Below the pieces are notes generated by a model. That model was not told where the DNA came from. It saw nothing but the letters and a program-made list of their open reading frames with translations, and searched no databases. From the NCBI GenBank assembly GCA_023846275.1, contig JAIUJO010003718.1, positions 64,501 to 128,500 on the forward strand: DNA of 64,000 bases, given 5' to 3'. Shown piece by piece: positions 12,559 to 25,500 of the stretch (positions within the stretch are counted from its first letter, which is position 1; every line of letters starts with the position of its first letter). The stretch comes from Vanilla planifolia (Eukaryota > Streptophyta > Magnoliopsida > Asparagales > Orchidaceae). The position numbers and the translations under genes are program-made.

Positions 12559-12569
12559 AAGGGAGAGAT
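12559..12569 (+). promoter_or_regulatory. Polypurine tract of the SIRE-type element
   Basis: The purine run GAAGGGAGAGA stands just before a TGTTG LTR start, as in SIRE elements. It is about 200 bases after the pol remnant. Confidence 0.55.
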
Positions 12570-13832
12570 TGTTGTATCTTTTGATGTGAAGATCCTAAAA
12601 CCAAGAAAATATTACTAATGTCTTGTAAAATTTAATGTTATTTTAGTCCAATCATTAAGATGTTACTGTAGTAGTTGGGTTTGTTAGAATAAGGACTATA
12701 ACATCTAAAATAGATAAAAATTAAAAGCTCAACTTGCTAATTTTAGAGTCAAAGATTAAACATTTTGTGAAATAGTTAATCTAAAAAGAACTATATTTTT
12801 AAACAATTATATGTTTAGAATGCTAAATATTTTTTTCTTTGTAATTATGATAATTAACATCATAATCATTATTCATGCATATTTGAATAGCAATCTTGAG
12901 CATCATCACTATCCATTTGATAAATGTGATCAAATGGATATGATATGTTCTACTTTTGTGAACAATAATCATACATATTGTTATCGTCCATCCAGTATAT
13001 AGGATCTAACCATCTAGATCAAACCGCATTGGGATTAGATATGGACCCTTTAATCAATATTCTAATTAGACAATGTGTTTGGCCTGTCTATATTGGATAA
13101 TAATTGCTCTTCATCTTCCTCTTTTCATTTTCTACAACAGCTACCTTTCTAAAAATATTATTTCTAGCCATTTGAAGGGTTATTTTAGTATATTTTTATT
13201 TGGACTATATATAAAAATTATTTAATAATATTTAAGATTGATGAATCAACTTAAAAAATTCAAAAAAAACTCAAAAGAAGTCAAAATTGAGAGTATCAAT
13301 TTCACTAAATGCTTACAGGATGTTTAGGTTTTTTTATTCTTATTTCTATAACTCTAATTATTTTGTAGCATTTGGATAACATCTACATCAATAATTTGTT
13401 GTGCCATTATTGTTTGAAGAATTCAAAGGTGTAAGATCTTTGTATGCACTAATATTTATAAAGATTTCATTTTTTTTCTTGTAATCAATTTCTTGTGACT
13501 TTTTGTGTCTTATTGGAGCACGAGTTTATACTTGATTTACCTTACTAGCTTTTAGCGAATAGAAGTGGTTATTAATTGAAGCTCGATCGATGATCGTTGA
13601 TGGATGTAGGCATGAGTTTTGGCCAAATTACCTAAAAAATCTTGGCGTCTTTCTTTTTATGGTTGAGCTATTTTCTATTTCAATTCATCAAACAATCTTC
13701 CTAAAATAAATTTTTATTATTAAGCATAAAAAATTTTCTTTAACTGAAAAAATTTTCAAAATTGAAAAGTTATGTTAAAAGCACAATTTATCTCTCCCCT
13801 CTTATGCATTGAACCTTACATGATTCACATCA
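12570..13832 (+). repeat. 3' LTR of the SIRE-type copia element (about 1.26 kb)
   Basis: It starts TGTTGTATC after the polypurine tract and ends near a CACATCA at 13832. The end region (about 13590-13830) has the wording typical of SIRE LTR ends: a GGATGTAGGC stretch followed by a pyrimidine-rich run. The length fits SIRE LTRs. There is no second copy in the window to confirm the limits. Confidence 0.5.
12911..12939. repeat. Perfect 11-bp inverted repeat
   Basis: ATCCATTTGAT and its exact reverse complement are separated by 7 bases. It lies inside the SIRE-type LTR. Function unknown. Confidence 0.7.
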
Positions 13833-16469
13833 CTTGCCCTAATATTCATTCTCTCTCTTAACTGATCATACCAAATGATACCCCGTAGTCATGTTGTATG
13901 ATCAACTCCTTATACAACATGTTAGATGGCTTCAATCCATAATCGACAATGCTCTATCATCCTTGTAAATTGTAATAATTGTATTAGTATGACCCAATCT
14001 CATCTTATGTTCACCCAATTGATTTACTCATGTCATCATACTATGTTACTATATGATGACTTTAAAATATTGAAACATCTATAAAAATTCTATAAATACG
14101 TTTTCATCAAAATTATTATTTATCACTCATTCCTCTTTAAGATTATTAATAATTTTTTTAATATCATCCTATAATTGAAATTTATTAAAAAATTTTATGC
14201 CTATTTTTGTGATGTTACAATTCCTCTTTTCTTATAAGAATGTCATCCTTGAAATTTAGAAAGTCTTACAAAATAATCCTTATAATAAAAAATAATTATA
14301 ATTATCATTTTATCCTTTAACTGACTTCCTTCCCTTATTATTTTAAGCTATGAACATTTTACTTCATACACCAATTTTCAGTTATTTTGTCCAAGATAAT
14401 GTCTAATTCTCTTTCAACCAACTAGATAACTTTCAATTAAATCATACATTTTTATGAATGATTCATGAATTCTCCTATCTTATTCAAAATCTTAACATTT
14501 CACCTTCGATTAAGTATGTTTATAAATTTTATTTGATAATTAGCAATTATTTCAAAGTATTTATGCATCAATTATATTTTAATTCAATGAATAATAATTA
14601 AGCATGCATAAAAGTAATTCTTTTAAAGATCAACATTTTATCATTGATTACAACTTTTATCCATATAATAGGAAAAAAATTATTCATCAAATATTCCTTA
14701 ACATACATCACATATTTTTTTAACACTCTATTCGTACTACTAAAGAAAGAAATGATAGCCACTTGTTTGTTGGGACTTTTGCTATCCTTGAGTACATTTT
14801 GTTTTTGTGGACTTTCCATAGATGTGGCATTAAACTTTATCCTCCAACATACCTTTTGATGGAATCTTTGTCAAATTTGACATAGAGGAACTTTTTTTGT
14901 TTCATTCTTTGAAGATGTAATGCTCGTCTCTTTAATTTTTTTACCATCTTCAATTTCTATTTTGGTTGATTTTTCCAACATCTTTAGAGAATCTCTTGCA
15001 TAATATCCCATGTCTTTGCAAGAATAACATTGTGCTTTCATTTTCCAATATTCTCCTTAGTGTAACTTACTATATATTTGACATTGAGACAATTTTCATG
15101 TGTCACTTGCAATAATTTTGGATCCTCGCTCGATCTCTCTCATCTTTTGATATATTCTTCAAATTACGTTTTTCATTTTCCTTCACTTTCCTTTCTTTGT
15201 TCTTTTTATTCAAATTCTCTTCTTCTCTGGGAGATTCAACTCACACTTGGTTATTATTTGATCATAACATATCTTCTATATATGGATTGATGTCTATAAA
15301 CATTATATATGCATTTCAACTAATAAAAACCAAGATCTATCTTCTATAATTCTTATAAGATCTATCCAAAAAAAAATTTAATATTTTCTAACATTATTTG
15401 AATATATTTTCTTTTTTATTTATTTTTAATTTGATTTCAAATTAATTCTAGACTAAATATAAAAAACTCTACTTTCAATCATCTTTTTTTATGTAACTCG
15501 TTTTGCATCATTTGGGATGAAGCAAGTGATTGGAAGCTAATATTGTTGATAAGCTATGATTGGAATTTAGGATAATTTGATTAATTACATAGTACCCATT
15601 TGATGCTAAAACTAAAATATGCATACAAAAATTAAATTTTCTTTTCTATGATAGAAATAAAATACAAATATGATAATTAGAAAACTTTGTGTACTTTAGG
15701 ATTTTTACTTTTTTATTTTTTTATAAAAATTTGGTGACTCAAACATTAATTTTTGTTTCTTGTGATTGAAATACAAACTACTAATTAAATGACAACCAAT
15801 TACCATTCAATTAGATATAGATGAAGTTGGTATGAGGGCAAGCCAAATTTCAAAGAATATTGAAACAATTAAAATTAATTTTTTTTTAAAAAAAATTGTT
15901 TACTTTGTTCTTGACACAAACTTATTATATACATACTCATAGTTCATTACAATCACAATCGTATACTTGAATTATAACGAACGTCGATCAACTATAGTAT
16001 GCCCATTCTCCGATCGTAGAAATTTCGAAGAAAGATACCCACTTTATTATTGGTAATCTGATAAAAACAATAAGCCATAGATAAGCCGGACATTTAAAAT
16101 TTATTTAATGGAGCAATTTCTGATTTAATAAAAAAAATCACCCATCAAAGAAAATAACGCCAAATGACATAATGTGTTCCAGTGGCATCAACTAATTTAT
16201 TAAGCAACAAGTTATATGATAGGTACCTTGCTATTTAAAATAAAGATTCAAAATTCAAATCAACCCAATTTTTATTTTATCTGTTGAAGGAATAAAGAAT
16301 TGGTAAAAAAAATTATTTGATAAAAACTTACATGACATACATGTCATTATGTAACAAATTAAAAATATTTTGAATCACAAAATATACCACTCGTCACATA
16401 AAACCAATCAATTGAACTGGAATAAATCATAACAAAAATATCATATGCACATGACAAACACATAAATAC
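13833..16469. other. AT-rich intergenic DNA upstream of the transporter gene
   Basis: The only recognisable piece is a minus-strand gag zinc knuckle near 15.0 kb, listed separately. The rest has short spurious ORFs and A/T runs. Regulatory elements of the transporter gene may be here but none can be named. Confidence 0.4.
14960..15065 (-). pseudogene. Retrotransposon gag zinc-knuckle fragment
   Basis: The minus strand encodes a CCHC-type knuckle reading CYSCKDMGYYARDS, followed by basic residues. The conserved His is Tyr and the last Cys is Ser, so it could not bind zinc. It is a small isolated remnant of an LTR-element gag, and no clear protease or RT follows to the left. Confidence 0.5.
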
Positions 16470-16479
16470 ATACCCATAC

Positions 16480-16494
16480 ATATATATATATATT
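16480..16494 (+). promoter_or_regulatory. TATA-rich stretch upstream of the ABCG gene
   Basis: An alternating TA run lies about 110 bases before the chosen start codon, a plausible TATA-box position for a short 5' UTR. It could equally be an ordinary TA microsatellite. Confidence 0.3.
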
Positions 16495-16569
16495 AAATGG
16501 TCACATCAACAAATGATAACTAAATAGTTAATCCTTCATATAAGCCAAAGAGAAGGCTCAAAAAGATTA

Positions 16570-16635
16570 ATGAGGATGGCCGGCATAAAAAGAGTTTCCT
16601 CAAATGGCAAAGATGGAGAATTTGAGCAGCAGTAA
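16570..16635 (+). CDS. Upstream ORF (21 codons) overlapping the ABCG start
   Basis: It begins ATGAGGATGG and ends TAA at 16633-16635, overlapping the transporter start at 16604 in another frame. Its second ATG (16576) has A at -3 and G at +4, a good plant initiation context. If transcribed it could reduce translation of the main ORF. Whether it lies in the mRNA depends on an unmapped transcription start. Confidence 0.25.
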   Translation: MRMAGIKRVSSNGKDGEFEQQ

Positions 16636-19600
16636 GCTGAGAACAATGGTGTTAAGCGGCAACATGGAAGGAAGAGAAGATCACAAGCAATTTATTGATG
16701 TCACCAAACTTGGGGATCCAGAAAGGAAGTCGATTGTAGACAAGCTCATCAAAAACGTTGAGAGTGACAATCGAAGGCTTCTACAAAAGCAAAGAGAAAG
16801 AATGCAAAGGTTCGCTTTGACTTAATTTTGAATATTTAATCTTCAAGGGACCAATATCGATCACAGAAAGATTAAACCCAACTTAGAGTCTTTACTTGTA
16901 TTTATTCTTCTATAAATCAATAGAACTAAAAGAGGTACAAATATAAATTACTAGATTCAATTTCTATTGAATGCTTGTTGCTTTCATCTATTGTAAGGAG
17001 CATAACCCACCACCCTTCAACATTTTTTTTTCTTATTCAATTATGTATTTGCAAGGATGGCATTTCCATGGCACAAGTATAACTACATCTCATTTGTTTC
17101 GCTTAAACAGGGTTGATGTGAAAGTGCCTACCATAGAAGTACGATATAAAAATCTGTGTGTGGATGCAGAATGCGAAATAGTCGATGGAAAACCCCTACC
17201 AACATTATGGAATACGGTTAAAAGCATGATTTCTGTAAGTTAGTCTTGCTGATAACTTGTTTCATACATGTAATCTAATGGAAAGGCATCCTTAGATATA
17301 TCATCTTCATATGATCTAATTTGAGATTTATCTATCATGTAAAACTTGAGCTTAAAAATACAAAAGATTCGTTAAAGAATAAACCATCAGAGAAAAAAAA
17401 ATGTATGACACCAATACATCAAATTGAATTAGGACCACAACATAAATATCACTAAATAAGCACAAAAAATCAAATTTCATTTTATGGAAAGAGAAGATAG
17501 AGTATAAATAGAAAACACCTAGCTCATCATGACAAGTTTGATGAAATGGTTTTCTTCATATAACAGAATATTCAGAGGGCATTTTTTTGGAAACCAGAAG
17601 AAAAAATAAGCATTCTAAGAGATGTCAGTGGCATCATCAAGAGTTCCAGGTAAGGGTTCACAAACTACATCAAAAGTTCTATTAGAAAAAAAAAATTGTT
17701 CTTTCCTCTTTGAAGCACAAGCAAACAATATTACAATCCTTAAACATTTGATAAGTCTGAAGATAGTGACCAAATGGTCAGTACTACAAACAAATGCCAA
17801 TGGTTAAATAGCAAATAAACAAAACAACATAGTTTTTCTATTAGTCTTTAAATGAATTTTTTTGGGTATCTATTTCCTACCATGCTCATTACATAAAATA
17901 ATAGTGACCAGAAAGAGAAAAAAAAAACATTATTTCTTACCTAGTGCCTGTAGGAAGTAACCTTTGTCTATTATAATCTTCAATAAGAGAACAATAATGG
18001 AATGATTGAATGTCTTCCTCCAGCATTGGAGAAAGTTATAAAAACAAACTAAGTTATGTTTACAGAATTACTCTATTACTTGGACCTCCTGGAAGTGGAA
18101 AGACAACATTAATGCTGGCCCTTGCAGGGAAGCTGCACAAATCTACAAAGGTATTTTTTTTATTTGGCTAGCTTTCATAATCTTTGATAATAAGTTTACG
18201 TCTTATTACCTTTCATAACATGTTCTTTTGCTATTTGCTAAATCAATACCTTAAGAAAATGATAAAAATTTGGAACAGCTCATTTCTAATAAACTGGCCA
18301 TTTAGGTTAACTATACACAAGTTTATATAACACTACTAAATAACAAAGGTAAAGTGCATTGGAGAATCATACCATATGTTTAAGTAAGAACTTTAGTCCA
18401 TAGTAAAAAGTCAAAAAAACATTATTAAACTGTAATATGTGCTGTTATTTTTGGAATGTGAAATGCCAGGCAGACAAGAGAGAAAAAAACAAACAATAGG
18501 TAGCACTGTTTTAATAGTCAACCAGTGTATGCAAAATTAGAGTTGTCACACATTCAGCTTTATAGACACAATTAATTATAGAAGTATTTTCCCCACAGGT
18601 GTCCGGAGAAATCTCATATAATGGCTTTAAATTGGAAGAGTTCATCCCAGAGAAGACATCAGCTTATGTAAGCCAGCATGATCTCCATATTGGTGAGATG
18701 ACAGTAAGGGAAACATTGGATTTCTCTGCAAGGTTCCAAGGTGTAGGAATCCGGGGTGGTATGTTCATGAAATGCCATTTAAACAAATATTTTAAAAACA
18801 TGAAATGTTTTCAACTTTGTTTTCATAGAAATTGTGGAGGAAGTAATTAGAAGGGAGAAGGAGCAAGGAATAACACCAGAACCTGATATAGACATGTTCA
18901 TGCAGGTAATAAATCACCTCAAATTTTCTATGTTGCAAACATAAATCAATTAATACATTATTATATGGCTAATGGTTTGAAAATAATAATTTTTTCAAGC
19001 CAAGAGAGTACTCGTGAATTTATGAACAAGTAGGATGTGTAAGCTTGTGACATTTATATTCATGTATTAACTAAAATATTCTATCGACGTAGAGAAGTGC
19101 AATGAAGCTAACAAAACAAATTATGGGTGTTTTTACTCTTATAGGGAACAGCTTTGAATGGACTAGAGCAAAGTCTTCAAACAGATTATATTCTGAAGGT
19201 CAGATTAAAATGTAGATGAAAAATTGAATATTAGTAAAATCAGTAGAATTGAAGATTGGACGAACAATATTCCAAATTCACCACTACTTTTTCCTGGAAA
19301 TAATTTTTTTGTTATGCTACTTTTTATCAGATAACAGGAATGGATGGATGTGCACAAGCTATGGTTGGCAATGCCATGAGAAGAGGAATCTCAGGGGGTG
19401 AAATGAAAAGGTTAACAATAGGTATGATAGCTGTCCTTAACAAAGTATAAACATGAAGTCAACATCCTTTCAAAGGATGATTTACTGCAATTGAATTGAG
19501 AAAAATCAGTAGTGATACCATCAAGTTTGTTAATACAAATTAAAATTAACTTAGTTCGTCTCTTCATGTCCAATTTGCTAGGAGAGATGCTAGTTGGACC

Positions 19601-22519
19601 AGCAAAGTTACTACTTATGGATGAAATATCAACAGGATTAGATAGCTCTACTGCATTCCAGATCGTCACATGTCTTCAACAGTTAGCACAGATATCTGAA
19701 GCCACAATATTGGTTTCACTCCTTCAACCAACACCTGAGATATATGATTTGTTTGATGATATAATCTTAATTTCTGAAGGAAAAATAGTTTATCATGGCC
19801 CGCGAACAGAGATTTTAGAATTTTTTGAAGAATGTGGATTTAAATGTCCTGAAAGGAAAGGAGTAGGCGACTTTCTTCAGGAGGTAACAAAAATTTTGTG
19901 CTGATCAAGCAAGTTTTATAAGTACCTACAAAATTGCTCAATTAGAATGTTATTGTCTGATTAGATTTTGACAAAAAAGGATCAAGAGCAGTATTGGTCT
20001 CGAAAGAATGAAACATATAATTATGTAAATGTTGAAGAATTCTCTGAGAAATTTGAAGCATCTCGTGCTGGTCAAATGCTTTACGAGGAATTATCAAAGC
20101 CATATGATAAGTCAAAATCCCATAAGAATGCTCTAATATTTGGCAAATACACTGTACCTAAATGGGAGCTATTAAGATGCTGCATTGTAAGGGAAATTCT
20201 TCTTATGAAGAGAAACTTATTTATATACATATTCAAGACAAATCAGGTGAGCATGATTTTTTAAATAAAATTCTATTACCAGGAAAAAAAATAATTCAAA
20301 ATTTTGAGAATTAATATTCATCATTTGCAGATTATGATTATCGCAACAATTACAACGACAGTTTTTCTTCGCACACAAATGGGGGTTGATTTGCTTCATG
20401 CAAACTACCATCTTGGTTCTCTCTTTTATTCATTAATGATACTTTTGGTCAATGCAATTCCAGAATTATCCATGACAGTTTCTAGACTCCCAATTTTTTA
20501 TAAACAAAGAGATATGTATTTTTATCCAGCATGGGCATATGCAATTCCAACTTCTCTTCTAAAGATCCCCCTTTCATTGTTAGAGTCATTGTTATGGACA
20601 TCAATCACTTACTATGGTATTGGATATAGTCCAGAAGTGAAAAGGTAAGTGCCAACCAATAATGCCTATCTCTAGTGAATTAGTTAAGTATTATTTTTTA
20701 TGATTTTCCTAACTAATAAATTGTCAATATCCTTCATACTAGGTTCTTAAGCCAATTCTTAATACTCTTTTGTGTTCATCAAATGTCATTGTCAATGTTT
20801 CGCTTTCTTGCCTCATATTTCCAAACATTAGCAGTATCTGCAATTAGTGGATCCTTCAGTCTATTAACAATTACCACATTTGGTGGCTTCATTCTAGCCA
20901 AACGTAAGCAAAGAAATGTTTTTTTATCATATGTCAAACGATTAAAAGGGTACTAAACTAATAAGCCTTTCTCCTGTAGCTTCGATGCCAGTATGGCTAT
21001 CTTGGGGTTTCTGGACTTCACCATCCACATATGCACAGATAGGTCTAGCTGTAAATGAATTTCGCGGGTCAAGGTGGCAAAAGGTGAGAGTATAGAAAAA
21101 CTAAGTCATAATACATTCATTTCTAATAACATTTTTTGCTGTTACTTGGTTCTGCAGACAACAACAAACAGAACGATAGGAGAGCTAGTTTTGACAAGTC
21201 GTGGACTCAATTATGAGGATTACTTCTACTGGATATCCGTGGGAGCCTTAATAGGATTTATTGTACTATTCAATGCTGCAGTTTCCCTATCATTAACTTT
21301 CAGAAGATGTATGTTTTCTTTTACAATTGAAATGTTTATCCCAAACAACCACATTTCCAAAAACAATTCTGACTAGAGATGATACCACTTCAGCACTTCA
21401 AGAATCCCGCGTCATTATCTCTCGTGAAAAGCTCCCTAAATTACAACAAGCTAAAAGCACATCAGCACAAAAGCTTGATTTGATACATACATCAGGAAAA
21501 AGAGATCAACATTCGAGAATGAGTACAAGTAAGTGTTCTATTCGCATATAAAGGCTTGAATAAAGTAGTATAAAGAAAATTTTCATGACTTGAGCCAAAC
21601 AATACCTGTGACAAAGCAGGAAGTCAGATGATGGTTTTATCTTTTGTTCCCTTACCAATAACATTTCAGAATGTGCAATACTTCATCGACACTCCAATGG
21701 TAATCCTGTTAAAGTCAATCTTGTCCTCCAAAATCTATTAAAATTAGGGATTTTAAAATAACATGTACACATTGTTTTCCAGGAAATGAGGAGGCAAGGT
21801 TATCCAGAAGAGAAACTAAAGCTGCTTTGTGATATCAATGGCGCATTCTGTCCAGGAAAACTTTCAGCCATAATGGGTGTTACTGGAGCAGGGAAAACCA
21901 CTCTCTTAGATGTCATTTCCGGAAAAGTAACTGGGGGTACTATTGAAGGGGAAATAAAAATTGGTGGTAATTTAAAAGTAAAAGAATCGTTTGTCAGGAT
22001 GCTCGGCTACTGTGAACAAACAGACAATCACTCACCACATGTTACAGTAGAAGAATCAGTTATATTTTCTGCCTGGCTACGACTACCACCTGAGGTTGAT
22101 TCTAAAACCAGAAAAGTGAGTAGTATGATATCCTATATCTTATAGCTATCACAAAATTGCAATTTATTCAATGAAATCTTTCACTATGAAAATTCAATAG
22201 ATAAATAAAATCCTTATTTGAACCACAGGAGTTTGTGAAAGAAGTTTTAGAGACAGTCGAACTTGATGGAATTAAAGATTCTTTAGTTGGACTTCCAGGG
22301 ATCAATGGATTGTCCACAGAACAGCGAAAACGGTTGACAATTGCAGTGGAACTGGTCTCCAACCCTTCAATCATACTTATGGATGAACCCACGTCAGGAC
22401 TGGATGCTCGGGCAGCAGCTATTATCATGCGAACAGTGAAAACAGTAGCTGAAACTGGGAGAACAGTAGCATGTACGATTCATCACCCGAGTATTGACAT
22501 TTTTGAGGCATTTGATGAG
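16604..22519 (+). CDS. ABCG gene, exons 1-18: NBD1, TMD1 and NBD2
   Basis: In residue numbers of my model, NBD1 has Walker [10 protein letters not shown] (144-152), signature SGGEMKR (284-290) and Walker B LLLMDE (303-308). TMD1 begins near 489 with hydrophobic segments in exons 11-14, to about 730. A hydrophilic linker is encoded by exons 15-16. NBD2 has Walker [10 protein letters not shown] (840-848), the family's degenerate signature LSTEQRKR (947-954), Walker B IILMDE (967-972) and switch His1004. The residue after it is His1005, where PDR proteins usually have Gln (IHQPS). NBD2 Walker A has Thr where Ser is usual. Both NBDs keep the Lys and Asp-Glu needed for ATP use. Introns 1-17 are small, about 70-450 bases. 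Confidence 0.93.
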
Positions 22520-25500
22520 GTAACAGATTCAACTTTTAAGTATAAATATAAAAAAGCCATTGACAAAAAGGAGAGAGCATCTAATAGCATCCAAGTTTTC
22601 TAAGGCCACTATAATTTTCGCTTCCAGCAAGCTTTGCTTGACAAAGAAGTATACGGTTCTAATACTAAGAATGATAGAACTGTGAAAGGGAAGATGTCCT
22701 TGCCAATGGCAGAGATAATTAATGAAATCATGAAAGAAGAAGATATAATAAGGAGACAAAAGTAATATTGTAAAACAACCTTGCGGATATCAGCCAAAGT
22801 TTTTGAAAGATAAAATGAGGTATGTAAGAAAATGACTTTGGGTAACCGATATGACAAAGGTTAGAGTTGGTTAGAGAGAGAAAAATTGGTGTTTCTTAAA
22901 AATAGATTTAGTTTTAAGGTCTCTTATGAAGGAGATGGCTAGTTATCTTATGAGAGAGCTGGCTAGTTTAGTCTTATAACAATACTATGAGAAGGTTTTG
23001 GAAGATTGGTCAGAATTTAGGCTAGAAAAAGAAAATATGCCATTTGGTTTAAGGCTCGATTTAGAAAGTTATCTTACGAGAGGCGATGTAGAAAGGTTTA
23101 TGATGGTATGGAATTAATGTCCAAATGATGGGAGGTATACAAGATGGTTTGAGGGTCTTTGGATTAATGGAAGAAAACTTAAGTTTATGAGATTGTGAAG
23201 GAAGAATAAAAGAGACAGTAGGTTGTCAATTGGTTTAAGAAAATTTGAGACGATATGGGCTTGATTTTGAGTTAATTTGAATATGAAGAGGTGTTAATTA
23301 TGATTGGAGAGAGAAAGATGTAATGTCAAGGATAAAAAAAATCAAGAAAATACAGAGAAAACCTACCTCTTATAGGGGTTTAAGGAGAGAATAGAGAGGC
23401 ACGTATGTCGTTAACAATTTGCATCTAACACTAATATTTTATTTCATTCATTCATCATACACACACACACACACATATGCATAAACATATACACACAAGC
23501 AAACATAAAAAAAAAATTAAACTAAAAATTCAAAAAAAGAATTTGAATTCCATAAAAGATAGAAGATCATGCTTAATCCTAATAAATTTATTCAAATTCA
23601 TAGGGAATTCATGCCTATTATTTTGGTGGTACCTTAGCCATCTTCTAAGAAGTTGATGCTATCTTAAAAGCTTATCAGAAGTTTTCAAAGCTTTGGCCAC
23701 ATCTCATAAACAAAACTTTTTTGACCCAATAAGTTTTTCTAAAACTATTTAATCATTGTTTTAGGTCATTTTCTTCATGAGTTTGGGCTTTTGTATTAAC
23801 TCCAAATTAAACCTAAATCAGGTATGTAAGCTTGTCTATACCATCAACTTGATGATGAGTCTTGTTTTGCATTAGTCTACCCCACCATAGAGAACTCTAA
23901 CTAATAAAGTTAAGCACTTGGTGAACTCACAAGAGGAATAGAGATTCTTTCCAAATCTCCTTTTTTGTGCCAAGGATGATACCTCTTTTGTTCATCTGGA
24001 ATGTGAGTGGTCAACAAAAAACCAATAAAAGAAATAACAAAAATGATATTATCATAATCAAAACATTTAAGTTTAAATGCAAAGAAAATTGTTATAACAA
24101 AAAATTGTTAACAAAGATTCAATTAATAACAAAAAATTTTCAAAATTAAGAACATTAGATGTAATAAATTTGATAGGAGACAAGTCTAGAATAATTACAA
24201 AATTGTTTAGTTTCTAGAAACAATTTAAACATATCAAAAACTTTAACAAATAATGATGAGGATAAGCTCTCATGGTGAATATTATAGAACATAACTCTTT
24301 TCATTATAATCTATCAAAAAATTACACCCATATTCACATTTTTAGTATGATATAAATTATTAAATCTCAACCATTATCTTAATTTTGCATACATAACATA
24401 GAAATATGAAAATGCAAATGATATGCACATAAGTACAGATAACTCAACTGGATTATAAAGATATAGATTATCAAAATTAAGTACTCTTAGTTTTCTAATT
24501 TTCAACTTCAATTCTAAAAAAGACACGTCTCTTAAAATTCTTAAGTATTCTCTTAAATGGAACTATTCCTTCTCATTAAAAAGGATAGTGTTCTCTTCTT
24601 GTATTTCTCATAATTAGATGCATAAGATTCCATATCCTTAATATAAACGCTTTTGATTTTGAGAAGTCATTATCAATAGTCTCTTAATGATCATAGATGT
24701 GATAAGTGTAAACAATAATATAGTTCTAGTAGTAAATTTGTGTGCATTAACTGTAGCAAAATGGATTTGGTTTTACTACGATTAACTAATGGTTTTCTAA
24801 GCTTCTCTATTGGTTGGGCAAAACTCGTAGCCTCCCCTAAAGTTTGAGGATCTTGTATCGCTATTTCTTTTCTAATATCCAATCTAAGACCTAAAATGAA
24901 TCTATTAATCAATGGTCAATCATTATCAAGGTAATCAATAATAGTCATTAAGTCTTTGAATGTATTTAAATAATCTAACATCGTTGATCTCCCCTGTCTA
25001 AGTGTGTGTAGTAGTCCATAATCTCTAACCATGATATTTAGGATAGTAATTAACCATTCTTTCATTCTAACCAAGTAAATATTCTTCTACCTAACCTTGT
25101 TCCTTTGTTAAGGTGTTTGCATAAAATTTTTCTGCATACCAACCAACTTCATTTTAGCAAAATTATCCTTTATTGTATTGAAGATACAAGAATTCAATAA
25201 TTAATCTCAATTGTCGATTCAAAGAGCAATAATGTGCGAAGCATCAATAATAGACCACTTGAGGCTAGGCCCTTGAGACAAATCATTCGAGGCTGAACTC
25301 TCAAGACCTAGGCACTCAAGGTTAGAACCTTAAGGCCCTAGCACTCGAAGTCAGACCTTCGAAGCTAAGAGCTCGAGATCTAGTTGTCAGAGTTAAAACA
25401 TTTGCATCCAAGTCATTGTAAGTTGACTCTATGAAGATTCTCCTTTAATGTCCTACACACTTTGCCTTGGGCAAGTGAAACATCATTTGGATAACCTTTG

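Noticed and set aside
12811-13002. 63-codon ORF with a hydrophobic start like a small secreted peptide
   Set aside because: It lies inside the SIRE-type LTR, contains a hairpin, and has no promoter or family likeness.
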